From the NCBI GenBank assembly GCA_029168955.1, contig JAPDOI010001225.1, positions 62,001 to 126,000 on the forward strand: DNA of 64,000 bases, given 5' to 3'. Source of the stretch: Aplectana chamaeleonis. Lineage: Eukaryota > Nematoda > Chromadorea > Rhabditida > Cosmocercidae. Every line of letters begins with the position of its first letter. Positions within the stretch are counted from its first letter, which is position 1. Below, piece after piece: positions 44,726 through 57,300 of the stretch. The translations under genes and the position numbers were made by a program. The notes under the pieces are model-generated. The model was not told where the DNA came from and searched no databases. It was given only the letters and a program-made list of their open reading frames with translations.

Positions 44726-45511
44726 GAGTGGGTGGATCTTCTGCGAGCGCAAAACAGCTGATAGCAGCCGTATTTTTTCAATATCAGTCTAGTAATTCAT
44801 TCCTATAGTGCAAAGATGAGTTTTCTAGCATAAGAAATTGTTCTTATAACTATTTTGGTGTTCTCGTACCCATGCGTGGGACTGTACTCGATGTGCGGAG
44901 GATTCCTTTGTTTTTTTTTCATTTTTTTTCGGTAAACAGTTACTAGGGTTGTGTTTGCACTGTGTGATGGACACTGTGGAACGTTATCCGTTCTGCAGTT
45001 TTCTGTTGCTTGTTGAACTCCTTTTATAAAAGCGAATCGATTTATAGAGCTGTGAGGGCGTTGAAATATTCGGGTTTTCATTTTTCGGCCTATTTAGAAG
45101 CACGACATTCGAATATTTAGCAAAAAAAGAAAATCATCCAAGAGTACTCTTGATTTAATTAGAATTCATTCGAAAATTCGTTCGATCACTGTAATAAAAT
45201 ATTCGAGTATTCGATTTGAATAGAGGTCAGATTTTCGACATTATTAATTTGAAAAAATTCTGAGGTCTTGTATGATGAATGCATGCAATTGGATTATTTT
45301 ATGAGGTCTCGTTCGAAAAAGTTATTCTATCTTAATATTCATGTTTTCTTGCTGATCTTTGCTTAGCAGGGCTGCTACCGCGGCTTGCTTGCTATATGGG
45401 GTACTAAAATTCCCTTAGTTGGCAAAACTTGTTTCTCCCAGGTAGACTTTTTTCAGTTCAAGTGAACTCCTAATTTCGATTATCACAGCGCGGAGCGGTG
45501 GATTTTTCGTC

Positions 45512-45832
45512 GGGGATTGTATTCGCCAATAACCCGCCGGGTAGTCGAAGGGTAAATGAGGTGAAATTTCAGTGCAAAACGCGCGCTCCACGGCCACCTC
45601 TCGCCTCCCTTGGCTTATCCGCGACCGCCGGAATTTTTCGAACAGCATAGCTGAAAAATGGCCGCTTCGCGGTGGAATCTTTATCTTTTTGCAGTGATAT
45701 CGATACGTAACACAGTTTGCATTTCCATCTTACATGGTGTAAGATGGGTTGATCTGCTCCTCTGCCGCGCGCGGTATCATCCCTTCCGCTTCCTTCGACT
45801 ACCCTCGGCGGGTTGTTGGCGAATACGACCCC
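45512..45832. mobile_element. 321-bp MITE, second copy of the K2P-intron MITE
   Basis: Inverted relative to 7811-8144, with ends GGATTGTATTCGCCAATAAC and GTTGGCGAATACGACCCC. Internal landmarks are conserved (TTACATGGTGTAAGATGG, CGCGCGCGGTATCATCC). Confidence 0.75.
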
Positions 45833-46036
45833 GGAACCTCCTTATCACTAGTTATATTTCACTGGTGATAATCGAATATTTCACTGGTGATATTTCTGCT
45901 GGTGATAATCGAAATCCACAGGTCACTAGGGGTTTTCGAGAGTCTAAAGATATGCTCCTCAAACTCTAAACGGCCCAAATTACGTGACTGGACGAAATTT
46001 TAATAAGCCACACAATACCTGCACCGTTTCACACTA

Positions 46037-47119
46037 ACAAGGGAAGTATAAAAAGCGTAGGTCGGATCTGCCAAAACGACTAGTATGGTTAGTATATCTT
46101 CTGGCTCAATGGTAAAAATGCGCAGTATCCCGCCGCGAGCGGCAGGTTCAAAAAAGTTATGAGCATTTCCCAAGCCTCCCGAAAAGGCAAGGGTACCCAG
46201 CAGGCATTTTTTCGGAGTTTCAAGAACTTTTCTCGGATTTAGCTCAAAAATTGTATGTAGGGATAATCTAGGTAGTGAACACGAATCTGGAGTCCATTTG
46301 TCGAAATTTTGAGGTTTACTGTAGGTTACAGTAGGTAACATGTCATTTAGGGGTCAAAACCCACCTTAGTATTTTGAAAATCGACAAACGGACGTTAAAT
46401 TCGTATTCTCCACCCAGAATAACCCCCGTTTACGAATTTTGAGTAAAATCTGAGATTTTGACCAGACTACCGTATACCCACCGTAATCTACCGTAATATG
46501 CAAAAAATAGATAAACGGACTCCAGATTCGTGTTAAGCACTCCAAAATAACCCTCAGCAAATGATTCTGAGACATATCTATCGTAGAAAACCGGAAATTT
46601 CGAAAGTGGCGTTTTTCCCTCGAAATTTTCCCCGGTTGGGAAGCTTCAAACGAGATGAGCCGAAAACTTGTGAAAAACGACTAATAAATTACAGAATCGT
46701 GATCAGCGCCCCAAAAAAACCCCTGGGAGAATTTTAGGTCAAATCTGAAACATTTTTCTGAAACACTTCCAGAGCCCTCAATTAGTAGAAATAAGCGCCC
46801 AACCGAAAATCCGTACAAGTCCAAAACGCTGTCAGTCTGGACAAAGTACGAAAAATGTGCGTTTACCCAAAATTTGCTCAGGGTGGTAGTTTTGGGTGCT
46901 GAACACATTTATGAGGTCCGTTTCCGGATTTTCTGAAGAACAACGCGCTTTTTGGAAGGTACAAAAAGCACAAAAAAAATGAGCTTTTTAAGCTTGTAGC
47001 TTCTTGGAACCTGCGGCTCGCGGCGGGATACTGCGCCGTTTTACTATTGAGCCACAAGAGATACTAACGACACTAGTCGTTTTGGCAGATCAGACCTACG
47101 CTTTGTATTCTTCCCTTGT
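46037..47119. mobile_element. ACAAGGG-ended inverted-repeat element, copy 3
   Basis: Ends ACAAGGGAAGTATAAAAAGC and TTCTTCCCTTGT. Nearly the reverse complement of 43656-44725 along its length. A weaker relative lies at 47530-47770. Confidence 0.8.
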
Positions 47120-47286
47120 AAGTATTAAAGTACTAGCATAATGAATTATGCGAAAACATTCCCCGTAGCGAAGATAGAAAATTCCACATGTCGTTCATTG
47201 CCCTCTACTCCATCTAACACATTTATTGCACAGTCAAGCACTCTTTCGTAAAAGGCATGCATTACAATTTATTTGCAAAAATTTCT

Positions 47287-47357
47287 GACTTGACGAGAAT
47301 CGAACTTGAGACACGCGCGCCCAAGCCCTCGTCGGTAACCACTCGGCCATGCGTCGC
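47287..47357 (-). tRNA. tRNA-like sequence (pseudo-tRNA or SINE head)
   Basis: The minus strand has an A-box-like TGGCCGAGTGG and a B-box-like AAGTTCGATTCTC at about the right distance. The acceptor stem does not pair (GCGACGC against CAAGTCA) and the T stem is poor, so an intact tRNA is unlikely. It may be a tRNA pseudogene or the head of a tRNA-derived SINE. Confidence 0.35.
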
Positions 47358-48907
47358 ATACCCCAACACTCATGTCCACTCTTTGTGACCACTGGCCTTT
47401 CTCATTGAGTGAAGGCCTCCCGCCTGCCATTGATCGCTCATCACTGTATCAGCCGATTGCACGGGGCCGATGATGCACCTCAGCGCACAGCCGTCTTGTC
47501 ATCTCAGCGCGGAAGGGGGGTTTACTACGGGCCATGGTTTCAGCTCAGTAACGGCGTTAAGAAGCTTTTAAAAATGTCAGATGTTCAAACCCTTTCGGCC
47601 CAAATTTTGACCAGGGAGATAATTTGGGGCGCTGAACTCGAATGTAAGACCATTTTCAGTTTTTTGGCTGAATACGGTAGGTTACTGTTAACAAATGATA
47701 CTTTTCCTACTGTAGCTTACAGTAATCTTCTTAGAAACTGTAAATGAACCTTATATTCGCGCTCAGCGCCCAAATATGTGACTCCCCTGAGAGGAACTTG
47801 GACTGAAAATGTTCTATTTTCTGTATTCCAAATAATTCCATTTTTCTGTAGTTTCTGATCTACCTATGTGCATTTAGCAAATTCACCACATTTTCAAATG
47901 TTTCTCCTAACCATCCCCACCACACAACAGACTATTTTTCGAGACTCCGGTACGGGCTGGGATCAGTCCCTAGTGAGACGCACAGAGGACAGACATGGCA
48001 GAGAATCTGAGTAACATTTAGCATTACCTAGCGTATAAACCGTACATGAATACGCGCCCAGGTTTGTCGAATCCCAAGGCACCGTCCATAGCTAACAGTG
48101 ACCTACGAGCACCATACCGCTCCAACACTGGCGCACAACGCTGGAAATCTGCCTTTCAACTCTCAATAGCTGGCGCATGTAGCGTGTCCTTCGACGACGC
48201 GAGGTATGAATGTTGACATTCTCTGATGATGGCGGGGATTCGACCCCAACCCTAAGGGCTCGCCCACGTGACGAGGGATTGAATTCAACCTTAAGTGGCC
48301 TCCGACACGTATCTTCTAATCCCTCCTCTTTGGGAGAAACTTGGTAGTGGAATCGTTCCCCCTTAACCGGATCTGCTAACGTGAGTACAGGGGAACGACC
48401 ACAATTCATGGTTGCTGAGCAATCGCGCTCCAAAACAGCCACGTATGATGGACACGATGCATTTGAGGCATCGGCGACCTCACATACATTCGGCATAGAT
48501 CCTAGCGATTCTTTGCATTCCCCACTGAAGGTTGGTGCAATTCGGCGCACCTATATTAAAGCATATGGCACCAAGTTTGCGCCAACATTCGATAGTGAAC
48601 GCAAAGCATTACTCAGATCCATGCCGACTGTGCACGACGGCGGCCTCTGGGATAATCCAAACTTTTGAATTCCTCTTTTCTTCTATTCAAAATCCTTTTC
48701 ATTTGTCATCCATGTTGTTGTTGCCAATCCATCCTTGTTCAATCCTTCCATGTTGTGCTGCCTCCCCCCCCATTTCCTAACTTTCTATGGAAAACACCAC
48801 GAAGAACCCAGACTGAACTGAGGGCTAATTGACAATATTACTGAAAGCCGCTGCAGGTATAATGCCGCCAACGTCAACGGCAGGCCGCTAACGACAGTTT
48901 AACTATA

Positions 48908-51900
48908 TTAGCTTTGGGATGAAATCAGTAACCAATATCTATCATTTCCGCCAATTATTTTAGGTGTTTCGAACCTGGAAGGCGAACAACCAAATAAAAA
49001 ATCATTCTCGAATAGCGAAACCCGAAATCCGAAATTCCTCATGTTTTTCTCTATTTCACTCACGCTAGGCTGATACTGCTCTGCTCGAACTCCCCTTCGC
49101 AGCGATATGTCAACATTGCATTAAAAAAGGCTTTGACATCGTGGTTCTTCAGGCCGCAGCCAAAAAAAAAGAAAAATAGAGGGAGGGAACTCACTGCTGC
49201 AAGCATCGAACCTGCTACGAATAGGGCATTTTTCTTCACCAAAGCGACTACCACCAAGGCAACAAGGCCGATCTTCAATATACTGATTTAGCACAACAGA
49301 TTAGGTGCAGAGCGGCGAAGAAGTTATCACGCTGAGACCCATCGTTTGAGAGGTAGGGCCCCTGTCAGAGTTGGTTGAGCCGACGTATCCAGCCCGGTCA
49401 ATACAAACAGAAAGCATTGGAAATGGGTCGCAAAAAACACCCGCCGACACCCTCCTACACTCACCAACACCCACCCTGTCGATACGTATGATTAAAATGA
49501 TGGAGTGAGGTTGAGAAAATCGCCTGGTGTGGCCGACGTGGTTGATATCCATGCAATACGTGGATGACGGAGGTGAGAAAATCGCCGAGTGGGCGAGCCG
49601 ATAATGAAACATTGCGTATAACTGGGAAACTATCCACCCTGCTACCTCCATTTCTTCACTTTACTCTCCTTCACTATTTCCCTGAACCTCCTGTTGGCCT
49701 TGTAATCATCGTCAACACTTCCGGTGGGCTCTAGTCGGACACAACGGGTGATTTTCTCAACCTCACCCGATCATTTCAATCATGCGTATCGACCGGATTA
49801 GTGGTGGGTGTTGGGGGGTGTCGGTGGGTTACAGATGCAAATAGCACCAACTTTGACAGAGGATTAAAGCCTAGCTTGCTCGGATGAGTCCGGGCGGAGT
49901 AACCAGCGGAGCGCTCGGTCATGACATAATATAACAGTGATAAGGGGGTTTTGACATGATAAGTTCAATAAGCCTTACTTTGAACGGCTTTAAATCAGTG
50001 AGCTACTACATGCATACACGCTCAAAAATGGTATCGAATTCATGACATAAGTCGAGGGTCTGGAGCTGATAAGGGAACGAAGAACCCGACAAAAACTGCA
50101 ATAAAGTAGTTGTGATTTCTTGTGGCCAAAGACTCCATGGACTCCCTAGGTACGGGAGGTGTTATGGACCGGAGGCTTTAGTGTGCCGGAGAGTGGACGT
50201 TAGCACCTTTATGCAATATATGGGATACTTTCGCAATATAGTTGTGCACGCCATATCACTCATACGTTCCCTGTGTATACTCAAACGCCTGCTGAACCTA
50301 GTAGAAGCAGGGGCAGCAACGAGCAGGTATCAACAGACTTGTATGCACACCCTCAAAAAGTTGTGTTAGCGATTATAATATGATCCATCACTGATCGAGA
50401 GATCGCCGCGTCGAACACAAGTGGCACGCACGCAAGCGAGAAAGTAATGATCCCATCACTACCTCCTCGCTTGCGTGCGTGCCACATGTGTTCGACGCGG
50501 CGCTCTCTCGACCAGTGATCGACGATAGGTTTTTTTTACGTCCTGAACCAGAATGCTTACGGCTTTGGAAGCACCAAAAACTAGCCAAAAAGACTGTATT
50601 TGAACGAACAATGTAGAAGAATTTGTATTGGAGTGTGGAGACTGCGATGAGAGTGGGCCGGAAATGCAAAAATTTTTGATTCGAAGTGGTTCAAGTATTG
50701 TAGCTCTTACTCGTTTTTTACGATTCCAACTGCATGAGCGTTCTGGTTGGAGCTATAAGAATTGAGTAATGTAGTGACTTCACCAACTTTTTCGAGCGTG
50801 TATAATGTGACATTTTGCTAGACAATGGAGTTGTCGACGTAAAACATTTATCATATGATTTACGAAGCATCAATTGCGATTGCTTCTTTGTGATAGCTCC
50901 TGCCTTATATCTTGCTTACTTCTTATCTTTAGCAGCCAAATTGTGGTGCGCGCAAGGCGCGCACCAGATTGGGTTTTGAAGCGGCCACGCGCGTCACCCC
51001 TTTTTCTAAATCTCAGTTCAGAGTGAACGTAGAAATTAGCCCTCAACTGCATTAAAAAGAGCGCAAAAAGTTGGCATTGCCACCCAAAAATGGTTTGGAA
51101 TGGTTTCCATGCTCAAAAGAAGACTCGCTCGTTTTTGTTGTTAATCTCCTTTTTTTAGACGGCGTAAACGGTCTTGTTGGTACACTTAGAATCAAGCTAG
51201 GGAGCTCATTTTCGGAAAGGAGGCTGAAAATGGATGCAGGTCGCCCTATTCCAATTTGAACTTGACAACTTACCTGTCTTTGGAGGGTACCTCAAAATCG
51301 TGGCTTTACATACTAAATTAGCCGTGGAGCACGAAAACTGCTTGGGCATGCTACGGCACTTTTTTCCGCCAAAGCAGGATATCTTGTGTGATGTGTCAAA
51401 TTTTTGAGAATGTGAGGATTGTCCGGTGTGCAGGAATGAAGCCTTTCTATGGGATAACGTGATCATACCTTATCGACCGACCTATCGAAGCCATTTCTTT
51501 TTCTGACCGGCTGTTTACAAGTTGAAGCTTTTCGAAAAAGGACTAGTGTGAGCGGCGGGGTTTCCGGAAAAGGGTGGAGCCTCCGAACCTTAGGAGTGCC
51601 CCGTTTGGGCATTTCTGGACGGGTTTTTCGCGCTTTTCCTTCGCAAACGGATCGCCACTTCATACTCCGTAAGTTCTCTGCGAGAAAATGGCCAACTTTT
51701 TCACCGTGAACACTGCCTTTAAGCCATTTTTGAAAGCTGTAATAAGGGAATTACATAGCATAGATGAACGCGACGCTCAAATTCATATCGTGATTGATTT
51801 CGCTTTGATAAGTTTAAAGGCAGTGGTCGCGATCAAATATGCTTGTCTTCTTTTTCTCTCTGAACCCTTTCCTGGGTTCCGAGTATGTAGTAGAACCTCT

Positions 51901-53851
51901 AAGAGAAAATGAAAAAACCGCTGTTTTGGGCCAAATTCGAAGCCTGGACTTTATTGTCTTTCGATGGTGGACGAGCCCTCTCCACATCATCGGCATCGAT
52001 GACCTCTTGTATCAAGAACATCAGCTAGCTTGCAATTGAATTTTAATCAATGAACCTTCGGATTTATGTACACATCTAGTTAAAAACATTGAACGGAGTG
52101 CTTTTTTTTCAATGCTCAACTGTTTTTATTTGGCGAATTTGCATTTATTTCTTCCTCTGAATGTCAATGGTTGTTGACAGCTCGGCATGAGACTGCGATT
52201 TTTTTGGTCGGCGCTGTGCACGTGTTACACGAACTGACATTTTTGAGCCCTAGAAACACTGTTTCTAACCCGTTCTTCAGCGCGCTACCTTCATAGTTTT
52301 TCAACTGTTTTCGATCTGAGCTGATTTTTATAGTTTTTTTTTTCGATGACGTTTTTCATCGTGACCACTGCCTTTAACGGAAAAGCTTGTGAAATGATCG
52401 ACCACCAAATCGTATTTTTGGTTCAACGCTTGCAAAAGGCCAGAGGCTTTATTTCGATGCTCTGTGACCGCTTTCCGGCTTTGTGTAACAGAGCCTGTAT
52501 CCACCATCAATGTTTGATACAAAACTGATACGAGTTTGTTTGATACTGATACGAGTCCTGCTTTTAGAATAATCATCTGGGGTGCGTTCCAAGAAGATTT
52601 CCATGGTAGGAAAAAGGGTCTGATAAGATATAACGAATGATAATCTAATAGATAGGCTCGTTTTATGCGGTCTCTCAATCTATCATTGGTCGGCTCTTAT
52701 CAGATTCATTTTTCCTCCCGTGGAAATCTTTCTGGAACGCACCTCTGGAAGTCTCAGTTGCCGGATGATAGCGAACAACTGAATGTGAGTGCGACAACCT
52801 ACGAGAACACTTGCAATTATAACATTTTATGTTGTGACTTGACAATATGGCTGCGCTTCTTCCCAGCGCTCTTTGGCCAGACGGGTGATCGTCAGCTCAC
52901 CAGGTGAAAATAGCGAACCGTTCGCGGCTTGAAACTAGTTAGGGGGGTCACTGGAGAAAATGGAATGATTCGTCCATGAAAATGACAAATTGTGCCGATG
53001 TCATATGCCTGATAGCCTTATCAGCCATTGTTTTCGAGGAAACTCCATGGAAATATGTATAGTGAGATTCGTGGCTTGTTTCCTCAAGAAAAAAAAAACA
53101 TTTAAAATCAAACCGAGGCTGGCGCGGCGGTTTAAATCTCACCAGCGGCTGGCCGATAATTACCAGCCAGCCGCCGGTGAGATTTTAATCGACCGCGCCG
53201 GCCACGATTTAAATTTAAATGTTTATCTTGAGAAAAAAAAGCCAAGGACCTAATCATACTTCGATTTCTGAGAGCGGCATCATTCATTTTACAGCTGAGT
53301 TCTGAGTGCCCCCTCCCTAACTAGTTTCGTGCCCTGTTCGCTGTGAGCTCTTAAACGGCAACTGAGACATCTAGACGTTTATATCGAAAGCTAGACTGGT
53401 GTCACTACAGCTATGGAAACATTGATAGCGGATACAGGTTCGGTTACACTAAGCCGAAAAGCGGTCGTAGAGCATCGGAATAAAGTCTCTGGTCTATCGC
53501 ACGCGTTGATCTGGCAACTAGCGATAAGAAGGAAACAAGACATGTGGCAGCAGCTATCAGGCAGAAGCATTTGTAGATGATATTGAGCAGAGAATAATGC
53601 CTTCAAGCGGAAGACAGTGCAAAAACCGCTGATTTATATGAACAACAAAGGGGACACTTACTGTTAGAAGGCAATCGATCACTACATAAAATGTGTTCAC
53701 GTAAAGTGAGGTGAATATTGTGACGAAGACATGAATGAGTGCAAGAATAAGAAGGGCAACCTAAAAACAAAGAACACGCATTTTCCTAATAAGATTCAGT
53801 ATCATGTTTGAAAGACCACTACACATGTGTACATACGTGAGCCGCACTCAT
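48908..53851 (-). CDS. small multi-pass membrane protein gene, first and last exons visible
   Basis: Exons on the minus strand: 53837-53851 (ATG), 53662-53760, an unresolved middle, 49195-49282, 49064-49146, and 48908-48974 (TAA). The joins within each group keep frame with strong sites (CAC|GTATGT, TTTTTAG, ACA|GTAAGT, GCA|GTGAGT, GC|GTGAGT, CCTTCCAG); introns of 76, 48 and 89 bp. The N-terminus is MSAAH followed by a long hydrophobic segment (VALLILALIHVFVTIFTSLY). A second, ILKIGLVALVVVALV, comes after the gap. The tail is polar with one Cys (TYRCEGEFEQSS) and ends YWLLISSQS. The middle intron region (4.4 kb) is filled with transposons. The phases demand at least one more exon; 50711-50752 (phase 0, good sites) is a candidate. 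Family not named; it resembles small nematode four-pass proteins in layout only. Confidence 0.65.
49350..49866. mobile_element. inverted-repeat MITE within the membrane-protein gene
   Basis: CCTGTCAGAGTTGG near the left is met by CCAACTTTGACAGAGG at the right. Inner arms CACCCTGTCGATACGTATG / GAGGTTGAGAAAATCGCC against GGTGATTTTCTCAACCTC / CATGCGTATCGACCGG. The frame of 116 residues at 49301-49651 is inside it. Confidence 0.6.
50389..50522. mobile_element. 134-bp palindromic MITE
   Basis: CACTGATCGAGAGATCGCCG / CGTCGAACACAAGTGGCACG against CGTGCCACATGTGTTCGACG / CGGCGCTCTCTCGACCAGTG. The loop is ATGATCCCATCACT. Confidence 0.65.
50935..51714. mobile_element. possible fragment of a TTAA-type element of the composite family
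   Basis: AATTGTGGTGCGCGCAAGGC / GCGCACCAGATT at the left resembles the hairpin next to the terminus of composite copy 3. At the right, TTTTTCACCGTGAACACTGCCT is followed by TTAA (51719-51722). A left TTAA terminus was not found. No satellite is present, so this may be a satellite-free relative. Confidence 0.35.
51818..52373. mobile_element. TTAA-flanked element, AGGCAGTG terminal family
   Basis: Ends AGGCAGTGGTCGCGATCAAA and TTTCATCGTGACCACTGCCT, with TTAA at 51814-51817 and 52374-52377. The terminal repeat is the same family as the composite element at 24823-29452. Confidence 0.75.
52430..53600. repeat. large inverted repeat around a palindromic MITE
   Basis: GATGCTCTGTGACCGCTTTCC and GAGCCTGTATCCACCATCAA (52455-52520) occur inverted at 53425-53500. 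AAACTAGTTAGGGGGGTCAC (52935) occurs inverted at 53305-53325. At the centre, 53092-53228, is a separate hairpin (CCGAGGCTGGCGCGGCGG, CGGTGAGATTTTAAT) in AT-rich flanks. Confidence 0.55.
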
Positions 53852-53862
53852 ATCGCTGAAAC
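53849..53862 (-). promoter_or_regulatory. probable spliced-leader acceptor before the start codon
   Basis: On the minus strand ACTGTTTCAG lies four bases before the ATG at 53851. A TTTCAG acceptor directly upstream of ATG, with no upstream exon needed, is the usual arrangement for nematode SL trans-splicing. It could instead be a normal 3' splice site of a non-coding first exon. Confidence 0.45.
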
Positions 53863-54059
53863 AGTTATTATCGTGGTGCTGATTTGGAAAGGGATTGCCT
53901 CCGCGCACACCCCTCATTCCAGAATCTCGGTTCAGGAGAAATCTTGAAACAAGGGACTCCGACAAAAGATAGAACAGTAAGGGTTCTCAGCATTTCCCAA
54001 TTTTCAGCAAAATCCGCATAGTGGGTCTCAAGATATTTAAAAGATTTTGAATTTGAAAA

Positions 54060-54322
<263 letters not shown>

Positions 54323-54329
54323 AACACAA

Positions 54330-57300
54330 ATTGAAGTGCGCCAAACGCTTTATAAAGTGGGCGGGACCCCACTGAGTGCACAGAGCGCCAAAAAAGTGGA
54401 CAGGACCCAAGTGGGAATGCGCAGGGCGCCGGGAAAAGTGTATTGGACCCAACTGGGAGTGCACGGAACGCCACAAAAAGGGGATGGGACCTAAAAGGGA
54501 GTGCTCAAAGCGCCGGGAAAAGTGTACCGGACCCAACTGGGAGTGTTCAGGGTGCCGGGAAAAGTGGACGGGACCCAAATGGGAGTGCGCAGAGCGCCGG
54601 GAAAAGTGTACGGGACAAAACTGGGAGTGTTCAGGGTGCCGGGAAAAGTGGACGGGACCCAAATGGGAGTGCGCAGAGCGCTGGGAAAAGTGTACGGAAC
54701 CCAACTGGGAGTGCATAGAGCGCCACAAAAAGTGGACGGGACCCAAATGGGAGTGCGCAGAGCGCTGGGAAAAGTGTACGGAACCCAACTGGGAGTGCAT
54801 AGAGCGCTACAAAAAGGGGACGGGACCCAAGTGGGAGTGCGCAGAGCGCCAGAAAAAGCGGAAGGGACCCACGTGGGATTGCGCAGAGTGCCGGGAAAAG
54901 TGTACGGAACTCAACTGGGAGTGCACAGAGTGCCAAAGAAAGTGGACGGGACCTAAAAGGGAGTGCTCAAAGCGCCGGGAAAAGTGTACGGAACCCAACT
55001 GGGAGTGCATAGAGCGCCACAAAAAGGGGACGGGACCCAAGTGGGAGTGCGCAGAGCGCCAGAAAAAGCGGAAGGGACCCAAGTGGGATTGCGCAGAGTG
55101 CCGGGAGAAAGTACGGAACCCAACTGGGAGTGCGCAGAGCGCCAAAGAAAGTGTACAGGACCTAAAAACGAGTGCTCAAAGCGCCGAGAAAAGTGGACGG
55201 GACCCAAATGGGAGTGCGCAGAGCGCTGGGAAAAGTGTACGGAACCCAACTGGGGGTGCATAGAGCGCCACAAAGGGGACGGGACCCAGTGGAGTGCGCA
55301 GAGCGCCAGAAAAAGTGGACGGTACCCAAGTGGGATTGCGCAGAGCGCTGGGAAAAGTGTACGGAACCCAACTGGGAGTGCACAGAGTGCCAAAGAAAGT
55401 GTACAGGACCTAAAAACGAGTGCTCAAAGCGCCGAGAAAAGTGGGCGGGACCCAAATGGGAGTGCGCAGAGCGCTGGGAAAAGTGTACGGAACCCAACTG
55501 GGAGTGCACGGAGCGCCACAAAAAGGGGATGGGACCCATCTGAGAGTGCGCAGAGCGCCAGAAAAGCGGAAGGGACCCAAGTGGGATTGCGCAGAGTGCC
55601 GGGAGAAAGTACGGAACCCAACTGGGAGTGCGCAGAGCGCCAAAGAAAGTGTACAGGACCTAAAAGCGAGTGCTCAAAGCGCCGAGAAAAGTGGACGGGA
55701 CCCATCTGAGAGTGCGCAGAGCGCCAAAAAAGTGGAAGGGACCCAAGTGGGATTGCGCAGAGTGCCGGGAAAGTGTACGGAACCCAACTGGGAGTGTATA
55801 GAGCGCCACAAAAAGTGGACGGGACCCAAATGGGAGTGCGCAGAGCGCCAGAAAAAGCGGAAGGGACCCACGTGGGATTGCGCAGAGTGCCGGGAAAAGT
55901 GTACGGAACTCAACTGGGAGTGCACAGAGTGCCAAAGAAAGTGGACGGGACCTAAAAGGAGTGCTCAAAGCGCCGGGAAAAGTGTACGGAACCCAACTGG
56001 GAGTGCATAGAGCGCCACAAAAAGGGGACGGGACCCAAGAGGGAGTGCGCAGAGCGCCAGAAAAAGCGGACGGTACCCAAGTGGGATTGCGCAGAGTGCC
56101 GGGAGAAAGTACGGAACCCAACTGGGAGTGCGCAGAGCGCCAAAGAAAGTGTACAGGACCTAAAAACGAGTGCTCAAAGCGCCGAGAAAAGTGGACGGGA
56201 CCCAAATGGGAGTGCGCAGAGCGCTGGGAAAAGTGTACGGAACCCAACTGGGAGTGCATAGAGCGCCACAAAAAGGGGACGGGACCCAAGTGGGAGTGCG
56301 AAGAGTGCCGGGAAAAGTGTACGGAACTCAACTGGGAGTGCACAGAGTGCCAAAGAAAGTGTACAGGACCTAAAAACGAGTGCTCAAAGCGCCGAGAAAA
56401 GTGGACGGGACCCAAATGGGAGTGCGCAGAGCGCTGGGAAAAGTGTACGGAACCCAACTGGGAGTGCATAGAGCGCCACAAAAAGGGGACGGGACCCAAG
56501 TGGGAGTGCGCAGAGCGCCAGAAAAAGCGGAGGGGACCCAAGTGGGATTGCGCAGAGTGCCGGAAGAAAGTACGGAACCCAACTGGGAGTGCGCAGAGCG
56601 CCAAAGAAAGTGTACAGGACCTAAAAACGAGTGCTCAAAGCGCCGAGAAAAGTGGACGGGACCCATCTGAGAGTGCACAGAGCGCCAAAAAAGTGGACAG
56701 GACCCAAGTGGGAATGCGCAGAGCGCCGGGAAAAGTGTACTGGACCCAACTAGGAGTGCACGGAGCGCCACAAAAAGGGGATGGGACCCAAGTGGGAGTG
56801 CGCAGAGCGCCAGAAAAAGCGGAGGGGACCCAAGTGGGATTGCGCAGAGTGCCGGGAGAAAGTACGGAACCCAACTGGGAGTGCGCAGAGCGCCAAAGAA
56901 AGTGTACAGGACCTAAAAACGAGTGCTCAAAGCGCCGAGAAAAGTGGACAGAACCCAAGTGGGAATGCGCAGAGCACCGGGAAAAGTGTACCGGACTCAA
57001 CTGGGAGTGCGCAGAGCGCCAGAAAAGCGGAAGGGACCCAAGTGGGATTGCGCAGAGTGCCGGGAAAAGTGTACTGGACCCAACTAGGAGTGCACGGAGC
57101 GCCACAAAAAGGGGATGGGACCCAAGTGGGATTGCGCAGAGTGCCGGGAAAGTGTACGGAACCCAACTGGGAGTGCGCAGAGCGCCAAAGAAAGTGTACA
57201 GGACCTAAAAGCGAGTGCTCAAAGCGCCGAGAAAAGTGGACGGGACCCAAGTGGGAATGCGCAGAGCGCCGAGAAAAGTGGACGGGACCCATCTGAGAGT

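Noticed and set aside
47287..47357. Functional tRNA gene
   Set aside because: A and B boxes look right but the acceptor and T stems do not pair; kept only as tRNA-like.
48092..48668. 152-residue minus frame and 95-residue plus frame overlapping each other
   Set aside because: The region contains pieces of two dispersed elements (GGCACCGTCCATAG and GCATATGGCACC motifs); neither frame has splice or domain support.
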